DNA of 64,000 nt. Source: Ilyomonas sp965247435. GTDB lineage: Bacteria > Bacteroidota > Bacteroidia > Chitinophagales > Chitinophagaceae. A program made the position numbers and the translations under genes. Where the stretch lies: contig OZ252019.1 of assembly GCA_965247435.1 (NCBI GenBank), forward strand, positions 5,518,001 to 5,582,000, written 5' to 3'. Positions 33,659 to 43,595 of this stretch are shown one piece after another; the first letter of the stretch is position 1; every line of letters begins with the position of its first letter. A model generated the notes under the pieces. The model worked only from the letters and a program-made list of their open reading frames with translations. It was not told the origin of the DNA and made no database searches.

Positions 33659-34511
33659 ATTTTAGTTGAACTTTTAGTCGAATTGAGGTTGTCTGCTTAT
33701 GAGTTTCCCGCACTGCTTTACAAAGAGCAGCATATCCTTATAAAGTTACTGTTTTTGTTACTAATCTTAATTCATAAGAAGCTTTATTAATCCGGATTTT
33801 AAGCTACAAACAAACCTTTAGGATTGGTAACAGGCTGCTTAATTAATTGATGAACTATTGATCGAATTTCAGAAGTTGCTGTTTATGATTTGATTTATAC
33901 GTGATAACAAAAGAGAGCAATCCTGAAACATAAATCTGCTCATGTATAAATAACCGGATAATAAATTGCTTGGATTGCTATAATAGAAAGGATTAAAAGC
34001 CAAATAACTTACTCAACCTTGGTAATTTGATTTTGGATATATTTATAAAGTGCTGTAAAAGTATAAACAGCATCTCATTACTTTTTTTGCGTCATAAAGA
34101 AGAGTCTTTTAAAAAATTATAGTATAGACTGACTTCTCTGGACAACTATCGTTGTATCAACTGCTGTATATCATTCCACAAGAAACAGACATTTCTTCTG
34201 ACTCTACAGGGTTTTAATTTGCCATAGCTAATCCAACCATAATAGTAGGCCTGCAAATTCCGAACAACTTGCATACTTCAGTCATTTTGAGTAAAGGCTT
34301 ATATGTCAAGCCTTCTATTTAAGAGCATCTGCTTCCGTTTTTTCTTCTGATGTTTGTTTTATTTCTTCCTTAATAACTACTCAATTGTTTAATTAGTTGT
34401 AATTAATTCCGGATTTCTTTCCCAACAGTACTCTCGCTTTAAAATGTACAGCCGCTAAACTACGCCCGAATCTATCTGTTTATAAGCTGTACGACACTTT
34501 TAAAAAAAATT
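33659..34511. other. AT-rich gap downstream of tRNA-Asp, no gene seen
   Basis: About 850 AT-rich bases show no open frame of interest in either direction. The gap ends at the operator/promoter of the SusC gene. No repeat of the tRNA 3' end was seen, so there is no evidence for an integrated element. Confidence 0.5.
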
Positions 34512-34525
34512 TGTAACCGATTGCA
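34512..34525 (+). promoter_or_regulatory. LacI-type operator and promoter of the SusC/SusD operon
   Basis: The operator is TGTAACCGATTGCA. Its TTG overlaps a possible -33 element, and TATCTTTA at 34545-34552 is a candidate -7 box, 21 bases after that TTG. The leader to the SusC start is about 310 bases. The identical 14-mer occurs on the opposite strand at 47966-47979. Confidence 0.75.
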
Positions 34526-34870
34526 TAAGTATTGAAATGTTTTCTATCTTTAGCGTCTTATTAATCGGCTTGCTTATGCGATTGCTATCGTTTAAAGAAT
34601 AAGTTTCTGCTTGGGAGTTGGTTTTATTTACAATGCTTTATCTAACGGGACAAAATATCGCTTGGATTCTAATAGAACCACGCGTAATTTACCTGTAGCA
34701 AATTTTAATTAGTGCTGCCGTACAAAACAATAATGTAACAAAATTGATAACAGTCCAATAAACTCATTATGAATACTACATAAAAAAAATTCTGTAAGCC
34801 AATGCTGCAATGGCTCTTTCCAGCAGTAGAATTTCATTTATTCCAGTGAAAACTTTTAAAAACTAATCTT

Positions 34871-37800
34871 ATGATTGCAATGGTTGAAAAGATAAAAATT
34901 TCCAAAGCGAGGTATGTGACCGGCGTACTAAAAATGGCAGTTTTCTGCTTATTATTAACTTTTGTAAAGCCTGTCTTTGCCCAACCTTCAACGATACGGG
35001 GAACAGTTACAGATGAGGCTGGCAAGCCGGTAGTTTCTGCTTCTGTTAGTGTAAGAGGAACTAACAGAGGAACAACCACAGACGAAAACGGGGTTTTCAG
35101 TATTTCTGCATCCTCAGGCGATGTATTGATTGTAAGCTATGTTGGTTTCGTAAACAGAGAAATTACTATAAGAAAAGAAAGTAACATTGCTATTACATTA
35201 AGTGCTGCCAATTCGCAACTTGACCAGGTAATTGTAGTCGGTTACGGTACGCAAAAGCGAACGTCCGTAACAGGTGCTGTTTCATCTGTTAACAGCAAAA
35301 CCCTGAATGAGCTTCCCGTTGTAAGTGTGCAGCAGGCATTGCAGGGCCGCGTAGCGGGTTTGCAGGTAACCAATAACGGCAGCCCCGGAACAGAACCGAT
35401 TGTTGCCATCAGAGGCATCAGTTCTATCTCTTACGCTTCCAATCCGTTGTATGTGGTAGATGGATTTCCTACAGGTGACCTTTCTACAATTGATACAAGA
35501 GACATAGAATCAGTAGATGTTTTGAAAGATGCATCCACGGCGGCTATCTACGGTTCAAGAGCTACCAATGGTGTAATAATGATTACTACCAAGAAAGGCA
35601 GAAGAGACGGCAAATTTAATGTCAGCTTAAGTTCTTACTACGGTTTACAAAACGTTACTGAAAGACTAAACCTGCTGAATCCTGAACAGTTTGATGCCTA
35701 TGCAATCGCTTACAGAGGAAGTAAAGTGTCCAGGCGCGATGTACCATTGTCGGGCGCTCCTATATATCAGGGCGCAGCCACTACTTACGGCTCTAATGTA
35801 ACCGACTGGCAAGATGCTTATTTTAAGCAGGGCAATATGACGCAAACCAACTTAGGCGTAAGCGGTGGCAACGATGTTTCCCGCTTCTATGCTTCTGCCG
35901 GCTTTTTCGATCAAACGGGCACAGCGCCTACCGTAGGATATAAGCGTTATAACTTCCGTATTAATTCCGAACATACGCTTAGCAAAGCATTCTCCTTTGG
36001 AGAAAATCTGTACATCGCTTATGGTGATCAGGATTATGATAATAATGCAACCGGCTCCCGGTCAAATTTATTGAATGTGATCAGGATGATGCCGTATATG
36101 CCGGTATATGACCCCACTACTTCTGATGGATTCAGAGGTGTTAATTCTGTCCTGGACGGTGGCGACCCAACCAATCCGGTAGAAGATGCAGTAGCAAAAA
36201 ATCCGGGAAGCAGAACCAATGTTAAGGTATTAGGAACGGTTTATGCCGAAATCAACTTTACAAAATGGTTAAGGTTTCGCTCCACTTTTGGTATAGATTA
36301 TTCCAATGGGCTGGATTACCGCTTCTCCCCTATATTCAACGATAGCGGTACCATTGCCGGTTCCAGCGCCATACAGGCTACTATCACCAACAACAGGACG
36401 ATTTCTGCAGTTCAGTTATATACAGAGCAGCTTACGTTTGATAAAACGTTTGGCGATCATCATTTGAATGCCACCGCTGTATATGAGTATCAGGGACAAA
36501 GAGTAAGTAATGAAAACGCAAGCGGCAACCAGGCTTCTAATGATTTAAAAACATTGAACAATGCAAGCAATGTATCTGTTCAAACACTTAAAGCCAACCT
36601 CAATATTATCTCTTATATCGGTCGTTTAACCTACGATTACAAAGGCAAGTATCTTTTGAACGGGGCTGTTCGCCGTGATGGTGGTTCTTACTGGGCACCA
36701 GGCAACAAATGGCAAACGTTTCCGTCTGCTTCTGTAGGCTGGAGGATAGACCAGGAAAATTTCATGAAAAGCCAAACAAAGATTTCCGAATTGAAAGTGC
36801 GGGCAGGATACGGAATTACCGGTCTTAACGGAGCTGTTTTAGGCGCTACGCCCTGGCTGGCAAGTGTTAGTTCCAACAGCGCCTATTATCCTTTCGGCAA
36901 TATACTTACCAGCGGTGCTGCTTCTTCTATACAGGTATTAGGAAACAAAGACCTGGAATGGGAAACCACCAAACAATTAAATATTGGTTTGGATCTGGGA
37001 CTGCTAAAGAATGCATTTACCCTTTCTTTAGAGTATTATCAGCGTAAAACAGACAACCTGATACTGGCTGTGCCGCTTCCTCCTTCAATGGGCTATTTAA
37101 CAAGTAGCGTAATTACCAACGCAGGCTCCATGAGAAATAAGGGCTTTGAATTGCAGGCCGGCTACAACGACAGGCAAGGCGATATTACCTGGAATGCGAT
37201 GGGTAATATCAGTGTTATTACGAACAAGGTACTGGGTTTGGCGCCCGGCGTTTCGAATATCGAATCCGGATCTGATGCGGATTTTACAGAAGGTTATAAC
37301 GTAACAAATACGGCAGTTGGCCACCCGGTTCAGTCTTTTTACGGATGGGAAACGGACGGCATTTTTCAAAGTGCGGAGGAAGTAAGCAAAGCTCCTTTCC
37401 AAACTGCCAGTACATCAGCCGGCGACATCCGGTTTAAGGACTTAGATGGAAACGATACCATTGATTTAAAAGACCGGACCTTCTTAGGCAGCTTTATTCC
37501 TAAGTTCTCTTATTCGCTTAACCTTGGTGTAAACTATAAGGGTTTTGGCCTTACCATATTCTTCCAGGGTGTGCAAGGCAATAAAATTTATAACGCCACC
37601 CGCACTGCTACCGAAGGCATGATTCGTTTCTTTAATGCCGGCAAACAGGTGCTGAATGCATGGACACCCAATAATACCAATACTGATATTCCCCGTGCTA
37701 TATCCTCTGATCCGAATCAAAACGCACGCGCCTCCACACGATTTATTGAAGACGGTTCCTACCTCCGCCTTAAAAATGTGATACTAAGCTATAGCATACC

Positions 37801-38017
37801 AAATACGGCTTTACAGTCGCTTACAAAAGGCACTGTAAAGAACCTCAGCCTTTATGTATCAGCTCAGAATATTCTCACATTCACCAAATACTCAGGGTAC
37901 GATCCGGAAGTTGGTAACAGAACATTCAGCACCGGGTCCTCATTAACCAACGGCATTGACTATGCTGTATATCCGCAGCCAAAAGGGTATCAGGTAGGTG
38001 TCAATGTAAACTTTTAA
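34871..38017 (+). CDS. SusC/RagA-family TonB-dependent outer membrane transporter
   Basis: This is a 1048-residue protein with a signal peptide (VLKMAVFCLLLTFVKPVFAQ, end near 38). A carboxypeptidase-regulatory-like beta-sandwich (TIRGTVTDEAGKPVVSASVSVRGTNRG, about 40-115) is typical of SusC. A plug domain (VVVGYGTQKRTSVTGAVSSV, then ASTAAIYGSRATNGVIMITTKKG) and a 22-strand barrel ending in YQVGVNVNF follow. It moves oligosaccharides across the outer membrane, powered by TonB, in complex with the SusD protein encoded next. Context (xylanases and arabinofuranosidases) predicts xylo- or arabinoxylo-oligosaccharides. Expression is probably controlled by the operator 345 bases upstream. Confidence 0.95.
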   Translation: MIAMVEKIKISKARYVTGVLKMAVFCLLLTFVKPVFAQPSTIRGTVTDEAGKPVVSASVSVRGTNRGTTTDENGVFSISASSGDVLIVSYVGFVNREITIRKESNIAITLSAANSQLDQVIVVGYGTQKRTSVTGAVSSVNSKTLNELPVVSVQQALQGRVAGLQVTNNGSPGTEPIVAIRGISSISYASNPLYVVDGFPTGDLSTIDTRDIESVDVLKDASTAAIYGSRATNGVIMITTKKGRRDGKFNVSLSSYYGLQNVTERLNLLNPEQFDAYAIAYRGSKVSRRDVPLSGAPIYQGAATTYGSNVTDWQDAYFKQGNMTQTNLGVSGGNDVSRFYASAGFFDQTGTAPTVGYKRYNFRINSEHTLSKAFSFGENLYIAYGDQDYDNNATGSRSNLLNVIRMMPYMPVYDPTTSDGFRGVNSVLDGGDPTNPVEDAVAKNPGSRTNVKVLGTVYAEINFTKWLRFRSTFGIDYSNGLDYRFSPIFNDSGTIAGSSAIQATITNNRTISAVQLYTEQLTFDKTFGDHHLNATAVYEYQGQRVSNENASGNQASNDLKTLNNASNVSVQTLKANLNIISYIGRLTYDYKGKYLLNGAVRRDGGSYWAPGNKWQTFPSASVGWRIDQENFMKSQTKISELKVRAGYGITGLNGAVLGATPWLASVSSNSAYYPFGNILTSGAASSIQVLGNKDLEWETTKQLNIGLDLGLLKNAFTLSLEYYQRKTDNLILAVPLPPSMGYLTSSVITNAGSMRNKGFELQAGYNDRQGDITWNAMGNISVITNKVLGLAPGVSNIESGSDADFTEGYNVTNTAVGHPVQSFYGWETDGIFQSAEEVSKAPFQTASTSAGDIRFKDLDGNDTIDLKDRTFLGSFIPKFSYSLNLGVNYKGFGLTIFFQGVQGNKIYNATRTATEGMIRFFNAGKQVLNAWTPNNTNTDIPRAISSDPNQNARASTRFIEDGSYLRLKNVILSYSIPNTALQSLTKGTVKNLSLYVSAQNILTFTKYSGYDPEVGNRTFSTGSSLTNGIDYAVYPQPKGYQVGVNVNF

Positions 38018-38069
38018 AGAGCGATAACCGGTGGGAATCTATCTAAGTACAACAAATAAAAACAAACAG

Positions 38070-39620
38070 ATGAAATCAAACATAATTAAGCGAAATGTTA
38101 GCCTGCTGATTACAGGAACTGTTTTGGCAGCAGTTGTTATTGTTGCCTGTAACAAAAAGCTGGATGTGACCGATCAAAATAACCCGACTACCGAAAGTTA
38201 TTTTAAGACGGCGAGCGAATTGCAACAGGGTGTTAATGCGGTATATTCCAGCCTGCGAGCCGGTAACCTGCTGGGCCGCGAATGGTTTTTTACGCACGAT
38301 ATGAGAGGGGCAGAAACGGCACCTGGGGGCGCCCAGTTAGAAGCACCAAGGGCCGAGTTGTTAAAGCAGCCCGTACCTTCCCAGTCGAATTCTGTAATGA
38401 CAAGCGTTTGGAACGGCACGTACCAGATGATCAACAGAGCAAACCTTGTTATTTCCAAAGGCCCGGATGTAACAGACAATACCGCACTCAGAGATGTAAC
38501 GGTTGGTGAAGCCGAGTTTTTAAGAGCCTGGGCGTATTTTGAACTCGTAAGTATGTGGGGCGATGTGCCCATGTACTTAGAGCCGGTGACTACTGCCAGT
38601 GGCTATAAGGGCAAATCGTCGGCTGATGAAGTTTACGCTCAGATCGTCAGTGATTTAACAGATGCTGCTTCGAAACTGCCTGATGCCGCTGCCCAGCAAG
38701 GGCGCGCCACAAAAGGTGCAGCCAATGCTTTACTGGGAAGAGTTGAGATGCAGAAAGGCGATTATGCAACTGCTAAAGCTGCGCTGTTACAGGTTTATGG
38801 CAAGTACAGCCTCGCGCCTCGCTTTTCTTATAATTTTGATGGTGATGTTACGTTAGGCTCAAATGGTATATTACAGGCAGCCGGTAGCCACGAATTTTCC
38901 AATAATCCCGAATCAATTTTTGAAGTTGCTTTTGTGGATAAGGGAGATAACAACTTCAACTGGGGTTATACCGGCGAAGGCCCAACGGCAGATGTAAGCA
39001 CTATGCGCAGCCAGGAGTATGGCATCGTTTGGGGTAATGTCGTTCCTTCCGATCAGGTATTAAACGAATTTGAAGCAAATGATCCGCGGTTTAAATATAC
39101 TTTCTTCGAGTCGGGCAACAACATACTTACACTGGATGGTACACAAACTGGTAAAACGCTTACAGAGGATGGTATGAATGTGGCGCAAAGCAACCATAAT
39201 GGTGTGTTGAAAAAAAGAGTGTATCGCAAATATTCCGTATTGGACTGGACAGATGATGGCTTTCATCCTGATGGCATCAACCAAAGAGTGATCCGCTATG
39301 CTGATGTGCTCCTGATGCTGGCAGAGTGTGAAGCCGAAGCAGGTACTCCGTCTGAGGCAGCAAAATACATCAACGAAGTGCGTGCACGCCCCGATGTAAA
39401 GATGCCTCCCGTTACTACAGGAAGCAAAGAGCAGGCATTAGCAGCCGTGATGCATGAGCGGGCTGTTGAATTAGCTGGTGAAGAAATTAATAACATAGAC
39501 ATCTTACGGTGGAGAAAGCGGGGTTATTACCCGTCTATCAGGCCTGATCCTAAACCAGGACAGGTTGAGTTCTTCCCGGTTCCGGCAAGTGAAATTGCAG
39601 CCAACCCGCTGCTTAAATAG
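38070..39620 (+). CDS. SusD/RagB-family surface glycan-binding lipoprotein
   Basis: This protein is 516 residues long from ATG 38070; the frame opens at 38031, but the lipoprotein signal begins at MKSNIIKRNVSLLI. The lipobox ends in VIVACNKKL with Cys about 23. Typical features are FKTASELQQGVNAVYSSLR, FLRAWAYFELVSMWGDVPMY (TPR-like SusD helices) and INEVRARPDV...ERAVELAGEE...DILRWRK near the C-terminus. It forms the lid of the SusC transporter and binds the polysaccharide at the cell surface. It lies 52 bases after SusC and is followed by a strong terminator, so the pair is its own operon. Confidence 0.95.
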   Translation: MKSNIIKRNVSLLITGTVLAAVVIVACNKKLDVTDQNNPTTESYFKTASELQQGVNAVYSSLRAGNLLGREWFFTHDMRGAETAPGGAQLEAPRAELLKQPVPSQSNSVMTSVWNGTYQMINRANLVISKGPDVTDNTALRDVTVGEAEFLRAWAYFELVSMWGDVPMYLEPVTTASGYKGKSSADEVYAQIVSDLTDAASKLPDAAAQQGRATKGAANALLGRVEMQKGDYATAKAALLQVYGKYSLAPRFSYNFDGDVTLGSNGILQAAGSHEFSNNPESIFEVAFVDKGDNNFNWGYTGEGPTADVSTMRSQEYGIVWGNVVPSDQVLNEFEANDPRFKYTFFESGNNILTLDGTQTGKTLTEDGMNVAQSNHNGVLKKRVYRKYSVLDWTDDGFHPDGINQRVIRYADVLLMLAECEAEAGTPSEAAKYINEVRARPDVKMPPVTTGSKEQALAAVMHERAVELAGEEINNIDILRWRKRGYYPSIRPDPKPGQVEFFPVPASEIAANPLLK

Positions 39621-39636
39621 CACATAGAATTAAAGT

Positions 39637-39674
39637 AAAAAATCAGAGGTTATTGCAATAGCCTCTGATTTTTT
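39637..39674 (+). terminator. terminator after susD-like gene
   Basis: A perfect 13-bp stem AAAAAATCAGAGG/CCTCTGATTTTTT, ending in a T run, 17 bases after the stop. Confidence 0.9.
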
Positions 39675-39868
39675 ATTACTGTGTCTGCAGAATTTTCTGC
39701 TCTGATTTTTCCGGTAAACTACCTTGAAAAAGAAAGCGCCTAAAACGGCAAGCAACACTGTAAAAGGAATTTCTTACCTTCCTTTAAAAAGGACTCAGCA
39801 GCATACATTCGAGCCTGTAGCCCTGCTTGTTATTTTTACTATTTTCATTTTGCAAAACGGATGGCCGC

Positions 39869-42163
39869 ATGAAGGAAAAGCGCTCTGCTCATCATCATTT
39901 TTCAGTTAACCATAGTTGGTATCTGCATCGTCGTTGGGGGCATTTACCTTTTCTTGCTTTACTGTTATTGTTCCTGTTTCTTTCCTTTATTTCCTGCCGG
40001 AATAAAACATTGCCCAACCAGGATATGATTGATCTTTTGAAGATTGCAAAAGAAAATGATAACAATCCTGGTAATGTATTCAGCCCGGAAGCGAAACTGA
40101 AATTCTGCGATTCTGTTATAGAAAATTCTTCTGACAAGAATACTATAAACGGCGCGCTGAACAACAAAGCCAGTGCACTTCTGCAATTGGGAGAAGAACA
40201 AAAAGCAATTACCATTTACCACGACTTACTCACCAAAATACCGCCTGGTAATCTTGATCAAAAGCAATCGGTAATGAAAGATATGGCGAATGCTTATTTC
40301 AGATTGGGGGAACGAACCAACTGCATTCACAACCATAGCGCGGAATCCTGCATCTACCCGATTTCTGCCGGTGGCATGCATCCTGATAAAACCGGCTCGG
40401 AAAAAGCAATTGAGCTATATAAAACGGTATTGATGAATGACCCAAGCGATCTTGAATCGAGATGGCTGCTCAACATTGCCTACATGACCACGGGCGGTTA
40501 TCCACGGCAGGTACCGCCGCAGTTTTTATTGACTATTGAAAATGATGACAGTACCAATCTGATTAAGCCTTTCAGAGATGTGGCGGCGCCTGCAGGTTTG
40601 AATGCTAAATATATTGCCGGTGGCTGCATCGTTGATGATTTTAACAACGACAATTATCCGGATATAATATTAAGCAGTTGGTCGCTTTCAGAACCAATGC
40701 GCTATTACAGGAGTAACGGCAACGGAACATTTACCGATGTATCAGATTCTTCAGGACTGGGATACTTAACCGGCGGTTTGCACATTGAACAAACAGATTA
40801 TAACAACGATGGCTGGAAAGATGTATTTGTATTACGGGGCGGATGGAAAGGCAGGTTTGGAAAGAACCCGAATTCTCTATTAAAAAATAACGGCAATGGA
40901 ACTTTTACAGATGTAACAAAGGAAAGCGGGCTGCTTTCGTTTCATCCTTCACAAACAGCAACCTGGGCAGATTTTAACAACGATGGCTGGCTGGATGTGT
41001 TTATAGGAAATGAAACCTCGCCCAATGAAGAGGCGCATCCTTGCCAGCTATTTATCAATAATAAAAACGGAACCTTTACGGATGTGGCAACAAAAGCCGG
41101 TTGCGCGGTGATAAAATTTGTGAAAGGTGTTACGTCCGGCGATTATAACAACGATGGCCTGGCCGACATCTTTATTTCTACCATGAACGGCAATAAAATT
41201 CTGTTGAAGAATGAATCGGTGAAAAACGGCGCTGTAAAGTTTACAGATGTGAGTATGGAAGCGGGGTTAAGCAAAAATTTAACCCGTACTTTCCCTACCT
41301 GGTTTTGGGATTATGATAATGATGGCTGGCTTGATATCCTGGTATGCGGCTACGAGTTTACGCAATCGCTTTCTTATTATGCAGGCGCCGAAGCGGTTCA
41401 TTTACCAATCGGCAACGCAGGCAAAGCTTTTTTATTTAGAAACAAGCATGACGGCACGTTTGAAGAAGTAACAGATAAAGCAGGATTGAGTAAAGTTGCC
41501 TTTACCATGGGATCTAATTTTGGCGACATTGATAACGATGGATATTTAGATTTTTATCTTGGCACAGGAAACCCGCAACTTAAATCGGCCGTTCCGAATA
41601 AGCTATTTAAAAATATCAATGGCAAAAGCTTTTTAGATGTTACCACTTCGGCACGCGTTGGAAATTTACAAAAAGGTCATGCGGTTTCTATTGCCGATCT
41701 CGACAATGACGGCAATGAAGATATCTATATTAAAATGGGCGGAGCTTATACAGCCGATGCTTATGAAAATTCATTTTATTTGAACCCTGGTCAAAACAAT
41801 GCAAATCATTGGATTAATCTCACTTTGCAGGGCGTTGTATCGAACCGCGCAGCCATCGGCGCCAAAATAAAAGTCACGTTTAAAGAAAACAACACGGAGC
41901 GTGCGGTTTACCGCGATGTAAATTCGGGAGGAAGTTTTGGCTCTAATCCGTTAACACAACATATTGGAATCGGGCAGGCAATAACAATTGAAAAGATTGA
42001 AATAACATGGCCGGCGACGGGGAAAGTCCAGGCATTTCAAAACCCGCCGGCAGATACAAACATCAGCATTAAAGAAGGCGATAATAACTTGAATACCTAT
42101 AAGCTTGATCGCTTTGATTTTACTTTAGGAAAACACGGATTGATAGCCTGTTCGCCCAGATAG
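39869..42163 (+). CDS. FG-GAP/VCBS and ASPIC/UnbV domain lipoprotein with TPR (first copy)
   Basis: This 764-residue protein starts at ATG 39869 (an earlier frame start at 39827 adds 14 residues). The lipoprotein signal is LPFLALLLLFLFLSFISC. Residues about 50-170 are TPR-like helices (INGALNNKASALLQLGEEQKA). From about 215 onward calcium-binding FG-GAP blades repeat: DFNNDNYPDI, DYNNDGWKDV, DFNNDGWLDV, DYNNDGLADI, DYDNDGWLDI, DIDNDGYLDF. The C-terminal ASPIC/UnbV domain is recognisable (GAKIKVTF...YRDVNSGGSFGSNPLTQHIGIG). Such proteins accompany SusC/SusD systems in Bacteroidota, but their role is not established; surface glycan binding is a likely guess. Confidence 0.88.
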   Translation: MKEKRSAHHHFSVNHSWYLHRRWGHLPFLALLLLFLFLSFISCRNKTLPNQDMIDLLKIAKENDNNPGNVFSPEAKLKFCDSVIENSSDKNTINGALNNKASALLQLGEEQKAITIYHDLLTKIPPGNLDQKQSVMKDMANAYFRLGERTNCIHNHSAESCIYPISAGGMHPDKTGSEKAIELYKTVLMNDPSDLESRWLLNIAYMTTGGYPRQVPPQFLLTIENDDSTNLIKPFRDVAAPAGLNAKYIAGGCIVDDFNNDNYPDIILSSWSLSEPMRYYRSNGNGTFTDVSDSSGLGYLTGGLHIEQTDYNNDGWKDVFVLRGGWKGRFGKNPNSLLKNNGNGTFTDVTKESGLLSFHPSQTATWADFNNDGWLDVFIGNETSPNEEAHPCQLFINNKNGTFTDVATKAGCAVIKFVKGVTSGDYNNDGLADIFISTMNGNKILLKNESVKNGAVKFTDVSMEAGLSKNLTRTFPTWFWDYDNDGWLDILVCGYEFTQSLSYYAGAEAVHLPIGNAGKAFLFRNKHDGTFEEVTDKAGLSKVAFTMGSNFGDIDNDGYLDFYLGTGNPQLKSAVPNKLFKNINGKSFLDVTTSARVGNLQKGHAVSIADLDNDGNEDIYIKMGGAYTADAYENSFYLNPGQNNANHWINLTLQGVVSNRAAIGAKIKVTFKENNTERAVYRDVNSGGSFGSNPLTQHIGIGQAITIEKIEITWPATGKVQAFQNPPADTNISIKEGDNNLNTYKLDRFDFTLGKHGLIACSPR

Positions 42164-42431
42164 CGCTTTACATGTACGGTTAGAAATTGCATCACAGAGA
42201 AAAAAGTGGCGTAAGCGATTGGTAAAACCTGATAAGCCGCCGGTTATACAGGTATAAGTTGCTAAGGCAAACGGTGTACGTTTTTAAAAAGCTGATCTGT
42301 TGCTATTTCATGATTAAAATCAGCAGTAAGTATAAAAGGTATTCATCATACAGGTAAGAACACAACCAAAAAGGCAGTCACCAAGTAATTTTTGCCGCTT
42401 CGCCGCTACAGTAAATGATTATTTAGATTCT
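42164..42431. other. intergenic region before the lacI operator
   Basis: About 270 bases follow the UnbV gene. No open frame or clear terminator is seen. Confidence 0.35.
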
Positions 42432-42445
42432 TGTAACCGATTGCC
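42432..42445 (+). promoter_or_regulatory. LacI-type operator in front of the regulator gene
   Basis: The sequence is TGTAACCGATTGCC, one base different from the SusC operator. A TAACTTTC box (42459-42466) lies downstream and the TTG start at 42498 follows. This suggests autoregulation. Confidence 0.75.
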
Positions 42446-42497
42446 TAAATTTTAAAGATAACTTTCTGTTTATATTTATCCCCTTAATTCATATTCA

Positions 42498-43544
42498 TTG
42501 AACCGAGAGAAGGAAATTACCATTTACGATCTTGCAAATCAACTGGGGGTGTCACCGGCAACCGTAAGCCGCGCATTAAAAAATAATCCTTCCATCAGTA
42601 ATGCCACCCGGAAAAAAGTAAATGCCTTGGCCGAAAAGTTGGGCTACCGCCACAACACGTTTGCCAGCAACCTGCGGCTTCAGCGCACAAATACCATTGG
42701 CGTCATCCTTCACGAATTGAACAGCCACTTTATTATTTCGGTCCTGGCAGGTATCGAGAAAGTAGCAACCGCATCTAAGTACAATCTTATCATCGGTCAC
42801 TCGTCCGAAACTACAAGCCTTGAAATTGCCAATGTCAATAACTTCTTTCACAAACGTGTTGATGGTGTATTGGCATCCTTAGCTTATGATACCAATGATT
42901 TATCTCATTTTGCCATTTTTAAAGAAAAGCAGGTGCCTGTTGTTTTCTTTGACCGCGTGTATGAATCGGAAGAAGGAACCAAGGTTATTATTGACAATGC
43001 CAAAGCTGCATACCAGGCTACGATGCACCTTGTAGAGCAAGGCTGTAAGCGCATTGTACACATTACCGGTAATTTGAATCGGAATGTATATGCACGACGG
43101 CTGGAAGGGTATAAGCAGGCACTGGCAGATGCAAAGCTGAGTTCAAAAAAGGACTATATTATCATCAACAATTTGGAAGAAAATGACGGAGTAGAGGCAG
43201 CCAGGCTTATTTTAAAAATGAAACCATTGCCGGATGGCATTTTTGTAACGAGAGATTTATGTGCGGCCGTCTGCATGCAAACGTTGAAAGACACAGGCAT
43301 CAGGATACCCGAAGACATTGCGGTAATAGGCTTTAATAATGATGTCATCAGCCGCATCACGCAGCCTAAGCTGAGCACTATTGACTACCCGGGATTCCAG
43401 ATGGGAGAGATCGCCTGCCGCCAACTGATTAATCATTTAAAAGGTGTGGACGACACAACTGTTACCAAAAACATTTACATAAGATCATCTCTTATTGTCA
43501 GAGAATCTTCGTTGCGAACAGGTAAGTTAAAGGAACAGGAATAA
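42498..43544 (+). CDS. LacI-family transcriptional regulator of the xylan locus
   Basis: This is a 348-residue protein starting with TTG; no ATG lies in frame upstream. The N-terminal helix-turn-helix is ITIYDLANQLGVSPATVSRA (residues 7-26), followed by the hinge helix (ALAEKLGYRHN). The periplasmic-binding-protein-like effector domain spans about 62-345, with TIGVILHELNSHF and DIAVIGFNNDVISRITQPKLSTID. The protein would bind the CG-centred palindrome found upstream of itself and of five other places in the locus, and release it in response to a sugar signal. It sits between two ASPIC/UnbV genes. It is the only transcription factor seen in the locus. Confidence 0.93.
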   Translation: MNREKEITIYDLANQLGVSPATVSRALKNNPSISNATRKKVNALAEKLGYRHNTFASNLRLQRTNTIGVILHELNSHFIISVLAGIEKVATASKYNLIIGHSSETTSLEIANVNNFFHKRVDGVLASLAYDTNDLSHFAIFKEKQVPVVFFDRVYESEEGTKVIIDNAKAAYQATMHLVEQGCKRIVHITGNLNRNVYARRLEGYKQALADAKLSSKKDYIIINNLEENDGVEAARLILKMKPLPDGIFVTRDLCAAVCMQTLKDTGIRIPEDIAVIGFNNDVISRITQPKLSTIDYPGFQMGEIACRQLINHLKGVDDTTVTKNIYIRSSLIVRESSLRTGKLKEQE

Positions 43545-43595
43545 CCCGCCTGTTCATCTGCTTTATTGTTGCTTCTCATATTCCCAATGGCTTGT

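Noticed and set aside
33544..34511. tRNA-Asp as an integration site for a mobile element
   Set aside because: No integrase gene and no second copy of the tRNA 3' end were seen downstream.
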